A stretch of 5,822 nucleotides of DNA from Methanosarcinales archaeon (GTDB lineage Archaea > Halobacteriota > Methanosarcinia > Methanosarcinales > Methanogasteraceae). This document shows positions 1-5,570 of the stretch, one piece after another. Position 1 is the stretch's first letter; every line of letters begins with the position of its first letter. The notes beneath the pieces were generated by a model. The model did no database searches. It was not told the DNA's origin and saw nothing but the letters and a program-made list of their open reading frames with translations. The stretch spans positions 1 to 5,822 of the forward strand of contig JAUWCK010000079.1 in the NCBI GenBank assembly GCA_030609345.1, written 5' to 3'. The position numbers and the translations under genes were made by a program.

Positions 1-168
1 TTCGATCTCTTCGATGTTGGCTGGTTCGGAACTGAGCTGTCCTGCATTTAGAAGCTGGTGATTATGGCAATATGGACACCTCATCGGACATCCCATCAGA
101 AAGACAACCATTACAGCATGACCAGTCCAGTCAACCATCGATAGCGGGATCACGTTCTTTGCGGTCAT
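1..168 (-). CDS. Radical SAM activating enzyme, NrdG/PflA type (partial, C-terminus outside window)
   Basis: Only the first 56 codons are present; the gene continues past the left edge. The translation carries the radical SAM motif CxxxCxxC as GCPMRCPYCHN, with cysteines at residues 27, 31 and 34, which would bind the [4Fe-4S] cluster that cleaves S-adenosylmethionine. The short N-terminal lead (IPLSMVDWTGHAV) followed directly by the GCxxRCPYCHN motif is typical of glycyl-radical activating enzymes, particularly the group often annotated as anaerobic ribonucleotide reductase activating protein. The start codon overlaps the stop of the upstream radical SAM gene as ATGA, and an AGGAGG ribosome-binding sequence lies 6 nt before it, so the start is well supported. 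No glycyl-radical enzyme is visible in the window, so the true target is unknown; it could instead belong to a related activating-enzyme subgroup. Confidence 0.82.
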   Translation of the reverse strand, partial: MTAKNVIPLSMVDWTGHAVMVVFLMGCPMRCPYCHNHQLLNAGQLSSEPANIEEIE

Positions 169-1277
169 AGCCGCCTCCTGAACTCAGGGTTTCGCATCAG
201 GCACGATTCCGCGTTGTATGCGGAATCCTTCCTGATCCGTTTCCAGATTGTTTCGATGCTTTCCTCCCGAATATTCCCGTAAGGAATCGGGATACATGCA
301 CAGGGCAGCACATCCCCCTGCGGAGTTATATGAAGCCATCTTTTCCCTGCAAAGCAGCCCGTTGTCTTCATCGCGTGCGGTATCGAGAATACCCGCACCC
401 TGCCATCGTTTGCTGCCCACTTGACAAACGAATCGAGGGTTTCGCGATCCGAATCAGTCAAAACATCGCTTTCGTGATCGATCCACCTCCCTGTCGGCAC
501 GATCTCATAGAACGAGAGTTCGTGGACGCCAGTTTCCACAGCGAGCGAATAAAATTCCTTCAGGTCATTGATGTTCATCGGGGATAGCACAACATAGATA
601 TCAACAAACATGCCTGCCGCAAGCGAGTTTTTGATCGCAGCGAGCGCTTCGTCAAATACCCCGCTTCTCCCCCTCATCCGGTCATGCTCCTCCGGATGCG
701 GGCTATCGATGCTCACATTGACCGCGAAGAGTCCGGCATCCTTCAGCGATTCTGCCAGCTCCATTGTAAGCCCTGTTCCAGACGTAAACACGGTTGCAAT
801 CGCCTTATCAGGATCGACATGCCTGACCACCTCTGCAAGTTCCGGGTACATCATGGGCTCGCCGCCGTCGAATATGATCAATGTGGTGCCCATGTCGGTC
901 ACCTGATCAATCACATCCTTCACCACCTCTGGCGGCAGAGAGGCTTTACTTTCGGTATCAGGAAGTGCGCAATGGACGCACCTGTTCGGACACTCCTCTG
1001 TGATCGATATCGTGACCTGGTCCGGGATATTTTTTCCAAATCTGGCATTAAACTGGCTTTTCACAAGCCGATCAAACGCTTTCCCTGGTATCGGCGGCAC
1101 CCACGTCGAGAAGATCAGTTCGTCCCCATCTGCGCCAACCGGCTTTGCGCTCTCGAAGATATCGAGAAGATCAGACGTGAATGGCTTTATTGCGGGTGCA
1201 AGGACGCCGCTCATGGTCATGCTGCCGTCTGCGTCAAGATAGACGCTGAACCATGGTCGTTTGTAGAGTGGATACAT
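165..1277 (-). CDS. Radical SAM protein with C-terminal single auxiliary-cluster (SPASM/twitch-like) domain
   Basis: A 370-residue protein in three parts. Residues 1-88 form an N-terminal extension with no motif I recognise. Residues 89 to about 290 form the radical SAM barrel, with the cluster motif CPNRCVHC (Cys96, Cys100, Cys103) and the SAM-contacting DGGEP at 137-141. The C-terminal part has Cys308, Gly321 and Cys326 in the CX12GX4C arrangement of SPASM/twitch domains, plus Cys328 and Cys359. These four cysteines are enough for one auxiliary [4Fe-4S] cluster but fewer than the seven of a full SPASM domain. Related families include peptide-modifying enzymes, MoaA, and haem/cofactor maturases such as AhbC/AhbD; I cannot choose among them. 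It is the first gene of a two-gene unit and overlaps the next by 4 nt. No Shine-Dalgarno precedes the ATG, so a leaderless or near-leaderless mRNA is likely. Confidence 0.88.
   Translation of the reverse strand: MYPLYKRPWFSVYLDADGSMTMSGVLAPAIKPFTSDLLDIFESAKPVGADGDELIFSTWVPPIPGKAFDRLVKSQFNARFGKNIPDQVTISITEECPNRCVHCALPDTESKASLPPEVVKDVIDQVTDMGTTLIIFDGGEPMMYPELAEVVRHVDPDKAIATVFTSGTGLTMELAESLKDAGLFAVNVSIDSPHPEEHDRMRGRSGVFDEALAAIKNSLAAGMFVDIYVVLSPMNINDLKEFYSLAVETGVHELSFYEIVPTGRWIDHESDVLTDSDRETLDSFVKWAANDGRVRVFSIPHAMKTTGCFAGKRWLHITPQGDVLPCACIPIPYGNIREESIETIWKRIRKDSAYNAESCLMRNPEFRRRL
174..179 (-). promoter_or_regulatory. Strong Shine-Dalgarno for the NrdG/PflA-type gene
   Basis: AGGAGG on the minus strand lies 5 nt before the ATG at 168-166 and sits inside the last codons of the upstream radical SAM gene. 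With the ATGA stop/start overlap it indicates translational coupling. It contrasts with the first gene of the pair, which has no such site. Confidence 0.7.
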
Positions 1278-1303
1278 GCTCTGTTTTTGTTGTTGTCGTC
1301 TGT

Positions 1304-1313
1304 GTGCATAAAC
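1304..1313 (-). promoter_or_regulatory. Possible TATA box for the radical SAM pair
   Basis: The minus strand reads GTTTATGCAC here, centred about 31 bp before the ATG at 1277. Archaeal TATA boxes sit about 26-27 bp before the transcription start, so this would give a leader of only about 5 nt, in keeping with the missing Shine-Dalgarno. The match is imperfect. Confidence 0.25.
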
Positions 1314-1348
1314 ATAGTAGCCACAAAAAATAGGTTGAAACGGTACAA

Positions 1349-1360
1349 AGTATTAATACT
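1349..1360 (+). promoter_or_regulatory. Probable TATA box of the M50 protease gene, within a 12-bp palindrome
   Basis: AGTATTAATACT is a perfect 12-bp palindrome. Its TATTAATA core is centred about 28 bp before the GTG at 1383, the spacing expected for an archaeal TATA box driving a leaderless transcript that begins at the start codon. The symmetry could be incidental to an A/T-rich promoter, or could be a repressor half-site pair overlapping the promoter. Confidence 0.45.
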
Positions 1361-1382
1361 GCATCGGCAACAAAATAGTAAT

Positions 1383-3146
1383 GTGAACTATTTAAATATT
1401 GCACTCATCATTTTAATCGTATGCTGGATCGTCTTCGCCTTTCTAAGTAAACAGGGAATTCTTGAGCGGTACAACATCTCGGCATTCGGACCCATACTGA
1501 TGGTTCGCACCATGCGCGGGCAGAAGCTGCTCACGGTGCTGGCATACCCGCGCAGGTTCTGGCGATTCTTCGGAAACGTCGGGATACCGATGATGCTTGT
1601 GGGGATGTTTATCATGTTCACGATAGTGATCCTGACCGACTACGTGATGCTCCAGGCATTGTATCAGGATGCGATGCCCCTGCCTGATAAATATAATGCC
1701 CCGCAGAACATCCTTCTGATCCCGGGTCTGAACGAGTACATCCCGCTCGTCTGGGGCGCGATCGGGCTTATGGTCACGCTGGTTGTGCATGAACTTGCAC
1801 ACGCTGTGCTCTGCAGGGTAGAGGGCGTCGGCGTCAAATCGATGGGCGTGCTGCTGCTCGGGATCGTCCCGATCGGAGGATTTGCAGAGCCGGATGAAGA
1901 GGAGTTGTTCGGGAAGAAGAAGGAGCCAGACCCTGCAGAAGTCCGGGACACAGGTACCGACACCAAAATCGGGGTTGGCTATGATTACGCTGTCAGGCAT
2001 CCCATCGAGGCAGAGGGTGGAATTGGGTACGAGAGCGGGAGCAGGAGTGCGGTGGAGCAGGAAGGGAATGACAGGGTAAAGAATGGTGTATCCAGAAGAT
2101 CGCGGATGAGGATACTTTCAGCAGGCGTCATGGCAAACTTCGTTGTCGCATTGATCGCATTCTCGCTCTTCTTCGGTCCCGTCCTCGGAGGGATAGCTCC
2201 AGTCAGCGATGTTGTGGTCGCATCGGTCGATGGAAACTCAGTTGCAGCGCAAGCCGGCATAAGAGAGGGTATGGCGATCACACAGGTGGACAATGTAACA
2301 ATCAAGACCGCACATGACTTCTATATCACCATGGCTACCAGAGGGGATATGCCGATGACGATACATACGAAGGAGCTGGACAAGCGCGAGATATTCACGC
2401 TTGCAGGGGAGGACGCCATCCTGCAAAGCGGTGTCACGATCGAGCAGGTCATGTTAGATTCCGCTGCAGCGCGGGCGAATCTCACGGAAGGTATGACCAT
2501 CACACGGATCAACGATACCGGAATCGATAACACCACCAATTTCATTGCGTTTCTGAATACAACCGTGCCGGGTCAGACGGTCGAGGTCTTCTTTGCAGGG
2601 AATAACTCAACCATGGTAGAACTCGGCTCCTCGCCGGACCGCAGTTGCGGATACGTGGGCGTGATCTCCACCACAAGGATCGAATTCGCTGGCATGACCA
2701 TCGGAGAATATCCTGCATCTGATAGACTGCACATCTTGAAAAACATCCCTGGTTTCATGAACCGGATCGAGGGCTGGCTCTTCATCTTTGCGATGCCGCT
2801 GATAGGATTCGATGGCGGCGGATTTAGCGGATTTGACAACTCCATGCAGTTCTATGAGCCGGTCGGATGGGCGGCAGGTTACGGCGTCCTCGTCTTCTGG
2901 ATCGCGAGTGCGCTGCTCTGGATCGGCTGGATCAACTTCTATGCCGGACTGTTCAACTGCCTGCCAGCGGTGCCGATGGATGGGGGGCATGTATTCAAGG
3001 ACGTCATCCACTCGCTATTCGGGCGGGTGATAAGCGACCACAAGGCAGAGCAGTTGTCAAAAAGCATCGCAGTAGCATTTGCGGTACTGATCCTTGTTTC
3101 GTTCGTGTTCATGATCTTTGGACCGTATATTGTGCACGGGTTTTAG
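1383..3146 (+). CDS. Site-2 protease family intramembrane zinc metalloprotease (M50) with two PDZ domains
   Basis: A 587-residue multi-pass membrane protease, expected to cut substrates within or next to the membrane. The zinc site HELAH lies at residues 136-140 in a hydrophobic helix, and the second half of the active site is NCLPAVPMDGGH at 525-536, with Asp533 as third ligand. Hydrophobic segments fall near 3-21, 65-90, 117-145, 150-168, 245-275, 463-477, 498-530 and 560-583. Between them are two PDZ-like domains, about 272-340 and 345-428, each with the VAAQAGIREGM or AAARANLTEGM type turn. The start is placed at GTG 1383 because the first membrane helix begins there (MNYLNIALII) and the TATA-like element fits; the frame stays open upstream without an ATG. 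A charged insert lies at about 170-240. Substrate unknown; family members in bacteria release membrane-bound regulators. Confidence 0.9.
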   Translation: MNYLNIALIILIVCWIVFAFLSKQGILERYNISAFGPILMVRTMRGQKLLTVLAYPRRFWRFFGNVGIPMMLVGMFIMFTIVILTDYVMLQALYQDAMPLPDKYNAPQNILLIPGLNEYIPLVWGAIGLMVTLVVHELAHAVLCRVEGVGVKSMGVLLLGIVPIGGFAEPDEEELFGKKKEPDPAEVRDTGTDTKIGVGYDYAVRHPIEAEGGIGYESGSRSAVEQEGNDRVKNGVSRRSRMRILSAGVMANFVVALIAFSLFFGPVLGGIAPVSDVVVASVDGNSVAAQAGIREGMAITQVDNVTIKTAHDFYITMATRGDMPMTIHTKELDKREIFTLAGEDAILQSGVTIEQVMLDSAAARANLTEGMTITRINDTGIDNTTNFIAFLNTTVPGQTVEVFFAGNNSTMVELGSSPDRSCGYVGVISTTRIEFAGMTIGEYPASDRLHILKNIPGFMNRIEGWLFIFAMPLIGFDGGGFSGFDNSMQFYEPVGWAAGYGVLVFWIASALLWIGWINFYAGLFNCLPAVPMDGGHVFKDVIHSLFGRVISDHKAEQLSKSIAVAFAVLILVSFVFMIFGPYIVHGF

Positions 3147-3310
3147 CGGGGATGCGTGGAGGTCATGTGCTCGATGCGATTCAGGATGCGCTTAGAGGGG
3201 ATCCGTTTATCCCACCCGGCTGTGTAGGTGAGTAGTTACAAACGGACATAAGTTTTATATGCAAATCTTTGTTAATTAGCTAAAAACAGGTATTTATCAC
3301 GGCTTGAACC
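3147..3310. other. Intergenic region between the M50 and M24 genes
   Basis: This 164-bp gap holds a 27-codon open frame (3152-3235, discussed as a finding), a weak 5-bp hairpin (GGGAT 3198-3202 with ATCCC 3209-3213) and an A/T-rich promoter segment from about 3240. I see no RNA gene and no U-rich terminator immediately after the protease stop codon. Confidence 0.5.
3251..3260 (+). promoter_or_regulatory. Probable TATA box of the M24 peptidase gene
   Basis: AGTTTTATAT is a close match to the archaeal TTTATATA-type TATA box in an A/T-rich block. Transcription would be expected to start around 3282-3284, giving a leader of about 28 nt before the ATG at 3311. No clear Shine-Dalgarno is seen in that leader. 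Confidence 0.5.
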
Positions 3311-4420
3311 ATGACTCCCACCCCCTTCCTCATGATCGACAACAGCGTCTATAATCAGGACCTGTACTATGCGACCCGGTTCCTTGCGCCAGATCAATTT
3401 TTATATTTGAGATCAGGGGGCGAGGAGATCCTCATAGTGCCGGAGATGGAACTCGGTCGTGCCCGCAAGGAATCGCGGATCAGCGATATCCGCACGACGG
3501 CAGATTACCGCGTAATCGAGAAACTGAAACAGTATGGGCGAGACCGCGCACAATCCATGGTCATATCAGAACTGCTGCACGACGAGGGCGCAGGCGAAGT
3601 TGCGGTCCCGCATAACTTCCCGGTATTCCTTGCAGACGAATTGAGAGGTGACGGATTCAAGGTCACCCCCATACAGAGTCCGATCAGAAAATTACGATCC
3701 GTAAAGACCAGGGAAGAGATCGAATGGATCAAAAAAGCACAGACCTGCTGCGAAGCTGCCATGCAGAGTGCAATCGAGCTGATACGAAGAGCAGGGGTCA
3801 AAAGGGGAGTTCTGACAGACTCCGGCTCTGACCAGCCATTGACGTCCGAGCAGGTCAGGACGGTGATCGAACGTGCTCTGCTCGACTGCGGCTGCGAATC
3901 AGAAGGGACGATCGTTGCGGGCGGGAAGGGCGCAGCCGATCCGCACAACGCAGGCAGAGGCGCGCTATCCGCAGACGAGAGCATCGTGATCGATATCTTC
4001 CCCCGGCTTAAGATGGAACGGTACTACGCGGATATGACCCGCACGGTTGCGCGAGGCAGCCCATCGCAGGCGCTATCCGAGATGTATGCTGCCGTGCTGG
4101 ATGCGCAGACTACCGCGCTTGGGGTGGTGCGGGCAGGAGTGTCCGGAGAGGAGGTTCATGATGCAGCGTGCGGCGTCTTTGAGGATGCCGGGTACAGGGA
4201 ACTCTTCATCCACTCGACAGGGCACGGAGTCGGGCTGGATGTTCATGAGGAGCCGCATATAGGCGTCGGTGGCGAGATGCTCAAAGCAGGGAATGTGATC
4301 ACCGTCGAGCCCGGACTGTACGATCCTGAGATCGGCGGCATCAGGATCGAGGATCTGGTTGTGGTCACGGGATCGGGGTGCGAGAATCTTACCACGATTG
4401 GGAAGGGGTTTGTGGTGTGA
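3311..4420 (+). CDS. M24 family metallopeptidase (Xaa-Pro aminopeptidase/dipeptidase type)
   Basis: A 369-residue cytosolic peptidase with no signal peptide. Residues 1 to about 125 form the creatinase-type N-terminal domain; about 135-369 form the pita-bread catalytic domain. All five ligands of the two-metal site are visible: Asp228 (VIDIFP), Asp241 (ADMTRT), His305 (HSTGHGVG), Glu333 (TVEPGLY) and Glu347 (RIEDLV). His211 and His312 occupy the places of the substrate-binding histidines. Such enzymes remove residues next to proline from peptides; which exact activity this one has (aminopeptidase P or prolidase) cannot be decided from sequence. Length and domain order are normal and no key residue is missing, so an active enzyme is expected. 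It has its own promoter and is followed by a 94-bp gap, so it appears to be transcribed separately from the genes on either side. Confidence 0.92.
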   Translation: MTPTPFLMIDNSVYNQDLYYATRFLAPDQFLYLRSGGEEILIVPEMELGRARKESRISDIRTTADYRVIEKLKQYGRDRAQSMVISELLHDEGAGEVAVPHNFPVFLADELRGDGFKVTPIQSPIRKLRSVKTREEIEWIKKAQTCCEAAMQSAIELIRRAGVKRGVLTDSGSDQPLTSEQVRTVIERALLDCGCESEGTIVAGGKGAADPHNAGRGALSADESIVIDIFPRLKMERYYADMTRTVARGSPSQALSEMYAAVLDAQTTALGVVRAGVSGEEVHDAACGVFEDAGYRELFIHSTGHGVGLDVHEEPHIGVGGEMLKAGNVITVEPGLYDPEIGGIRIEDLVVVTGSGCENLTTIGKGFVV

Positions 4421-4454
4421 TGGATATTCAGATGCATGGGCGTAGCGCAGAGTG

Positions 4455-4468
4455 CGGCAGGGCTGCCG
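4455..4468 (+). other. Small GC-rich hairpin downstream of the M24 gene
   Basis: CGGCAG and CTGCCG are inverted repeats separated by 2 nt (effectively a 5-bp stem with a 4-nt loop), 34 nt after the M24 stop codon. There is no U-run behind it, so I do not call it a terminator; it might protect the mRNA end or mean nothing. Confidence 0.3.
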
Positions 4469-4492
4469 ACACCAGAGAAGACGACAGCCCCC

Positions 4493-4512
4493 TCATTAAT
4501 CATCATTAAATA
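4493..4512 (+). promoter_or_regulatory. A/T-rich promoter element with tandem TCATTAA(A/T)
   Basis: The 8-mer TCATTAA(A/T) occurs at 4493-4500 and 4503-4510, exactly 10 bp apart, and the same bases also form an inverted repeat (TTAAT 4496-4500, ATTAA 4505-4509). The second copy resembles a TATA box and lies about 28 bp before the second in-frame ATG of the small gene (4536), which would fit a leaderless transcript starting there. It probably drives the small protein / NifH-like cassette. Confidence 0.35.
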
Positions 4513-4514
4513 CT

Positions 4515-4775
4515 ATGGAAGCGCAAGTTTCAAATATGGATGCAGAAGTCTTACTCGAACTTAGTGGTGCAGTGGAGAATCGCGAAAAAGAGTTTTCAGA
4601 GTTCTCCAAATCAATATCGGAACTGTCGGAAGAGGATTATCCCAATGCTGAGGCTTATGTCAAAGAGTTTTACGAGCGTGTTCATGGTTTCATGGACAGA
4701 ACGACCGATCTGATCGCAGCATACCAGGAGTACGTAGCAGCGCTTGAGAACGCATGTACCAAACAAGAAGAATAG
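4515..4775 (+). CDS. Small acidic helical (probable coiled-coil) protein encoded upstream of the NifH-like gene
   Basis: I do not recognise the family. The 86-residue product (79 if translation begins at Met8, position 4536) is strongly acidic, with no signal peptide or membrane segment. Heptad-like spacing of hydrophobic residues in two stretches (about 9-38 and 45-79), separated by DYPN at 41-44, suggests a two-helix hairpin or coiled coil. It has a single cysteine, Cys81, so it is unlikely to hold a cluster on its own. Neither candidate ATG has a Shine-Dalgarno; the TATA-like element favours the second. The end overlaps the NifH-like gene by 22 nt, implying co-translation and perhaps a physical partnership. 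It could be an adaptor, chaperone or assembly subunit, but that is inferred only from position and size. The reading frame is credible because of the overlap with a solid gene and the coherent helical composition. Confidence 0.7.
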   Translation: MEAQVSNMDAEVLLELSGAVENREKEFSEFSKSISELSEEDYPNAEAYVKEFYERVHGFMDRTTDLIAAYQEYVAALENACTKQEE

Positions 4776-5563
4776 CGATATACGGCAAAGGCGGGATCGG
4801 TAAGTCCAGCACCGCCTCAAATGTCGCAGCAGCGTGCGCGGATGGTGGGTATTCAGTTACCATCATCGGTTGCGACCCGAAGAGCGATTCCTCGATCACA
4901 CTGCTCAACGGCAGGCGGATTCCGACAGTGATGGATCTGATACGGCAGGGAACCAAGCTCTCTCCCGAGAATGTCGTCTACGAAGGTTACAAGGGCGTCA
5001 AATGCATCGAGGTCGGCGGACCAGAGCCTGGTGTCGGATGTGCTGGCAGGGGAATCATCGTCGCGGTCACCGAACTGCAGAAGATCACAACCGTGCTTAC
5101 AGAGAGCGATCTTGTGATCTACGACGTGCCAGGGGATATCGTGTGCGGCGGCTTTGTGGCTCCGATCCGAAAGGGGCTTGTTAGCGAGGCATATATTATC
5201 TCGTCAGGCGAATACATGCCGATTTATGCTGCAAACAACATCTGCAAAGGGCTTTTGAAACTGAAAATGCCGCTTAGCGGCGTGATCTGCAATTCAAGGA
5301 ACGTCCCGAGAGAAGAAGAGATCATAACCGAATTTGCGGGCAGCATCGGGAGTGAACTCGTTGCATTCATACCGAAAGATGATATCGTGCAGGACTGCGA
5401 GCGGCAAGGGTTCTCTGTGCTCGAAAATGCGCCGGACTCCGCAATCGCGGATGTGTACCGCAAGCTTGCAAAAGCGATCATGAACTGCGAACATTCAGCG
5501 ATACCAGCTCCGATGGAGGATGACAGCCTCCGCGAACTGCTCAATATGCAGGTGTATGTGTGA
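4754..5563 (+). CDS. NifH-like ATPase / iron-sulfur reductase (nitrogenase Fe-protein superfamily, possibly CfbC-type)
   Basis: A 269-residue protein of the usual NifH length. It has the P-loop GKGGIGKS (11-18), switch I DPKSDS (41-46), the two cysteines that bridge one [4Fe-4S] cluster across a homodimer (Cys96 in GVGCAGRG, Cys131 in IVCGGF) and the helix segment [13 protein letters not shown] (151-163). Proteins of this family hydrolyse ATP to drive single electrons into a partner: NifDK, the chlorophyll-pathway DPOR/COR complexes, CfbD in F430 synthesis, or methylthio-alkane reductase. The archaeal setting makes a CfbC-like role the first guess, but no NifD/CfbD-type gene is visible beside it. 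Switch II reads YDVPGD (123-128), with Pro126 where nitrogenase Fe protein has Leu127. The start is firm: [14 protein letters not shown] matches the family's short lead. It overlaps the preceding gene by 22 nt and the next begins 7 nt after its stop. Confidence 0.92.
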   Translation: MYQTRRIAIYGKGGIGKSSTASNVAAACADGGYSVTIIGCDPKSDSSITLLNGRRIPTVMDLIRQGTKLSPENVVYEGYKGVKCIEVGGPEPGVGCAGRGIIVAVTELQKITTVLTESDLVIYDVPGDIVCGGFVAPIRKGLVSEAYIISSGEYMPIYAANNICKGLLKLKMPLSGVICNSRNVPREEEIITEFAGSIGSELVAFIPKDDIVQDCERQGFSVLENAPDSAIADVYRKLAKAIMNCEHSAIPAPMEDDSLRELLNMQVYV

Positions 5564-5567
5564 GGTG
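5562..5567 (+). promoter_or_regulatory. Shine-Dalgarno overlapping the NifH-like stop codon
   Basis: GAGGTG matches the archaeal anti-Shine-Dalgarno and begins within the TGA stop of the NifH-like gene (5561-5563). It lies 3 nt before ATG 5571 and 6 nt before ATG 5574, so it favours the second ATG and supports translational coupling. Confidence 0.55.
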
Positions 5568-5570
5568 CAG

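Noticed and set aside
684..1382. Long plus-strand open frame running into the M50 gene, antisense to the radical SAM gene
   Set aside because: It has no protein-like motifs, lies opposite a well-supported radical SAM gene, and the protease clearly begins at its first membrane helix at 1383.
1443..2000. 185-codon minus-strand open frame within the M50 gene
   Set aside because: It is antisense to the zinc-site half of a convincing protease and is rich in His, Arg and Pro with no recognisable motif; a shadow frame.
3198..3213. Hairpin GGGAT/ATCCC as a terminator for the protease gene
   Set aside because: The stem has only 5 bp, is followed by no U-run, and archaeal termination usually relies on U-rich tracts, not hairpins.
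3505..3984. 159-codon minus-strand open frame within the M24 gene
   Set aside because: Ser/Pro-rich translation opposite an intact M24 domain, with no start signals; a shadow frame.
4834..5184. 116-codon plus-strand frame within the NifH-like gene
   Set aside because: An Arg-rich product typical of a shifted frame; the NifH frame contains every family motif without a break.
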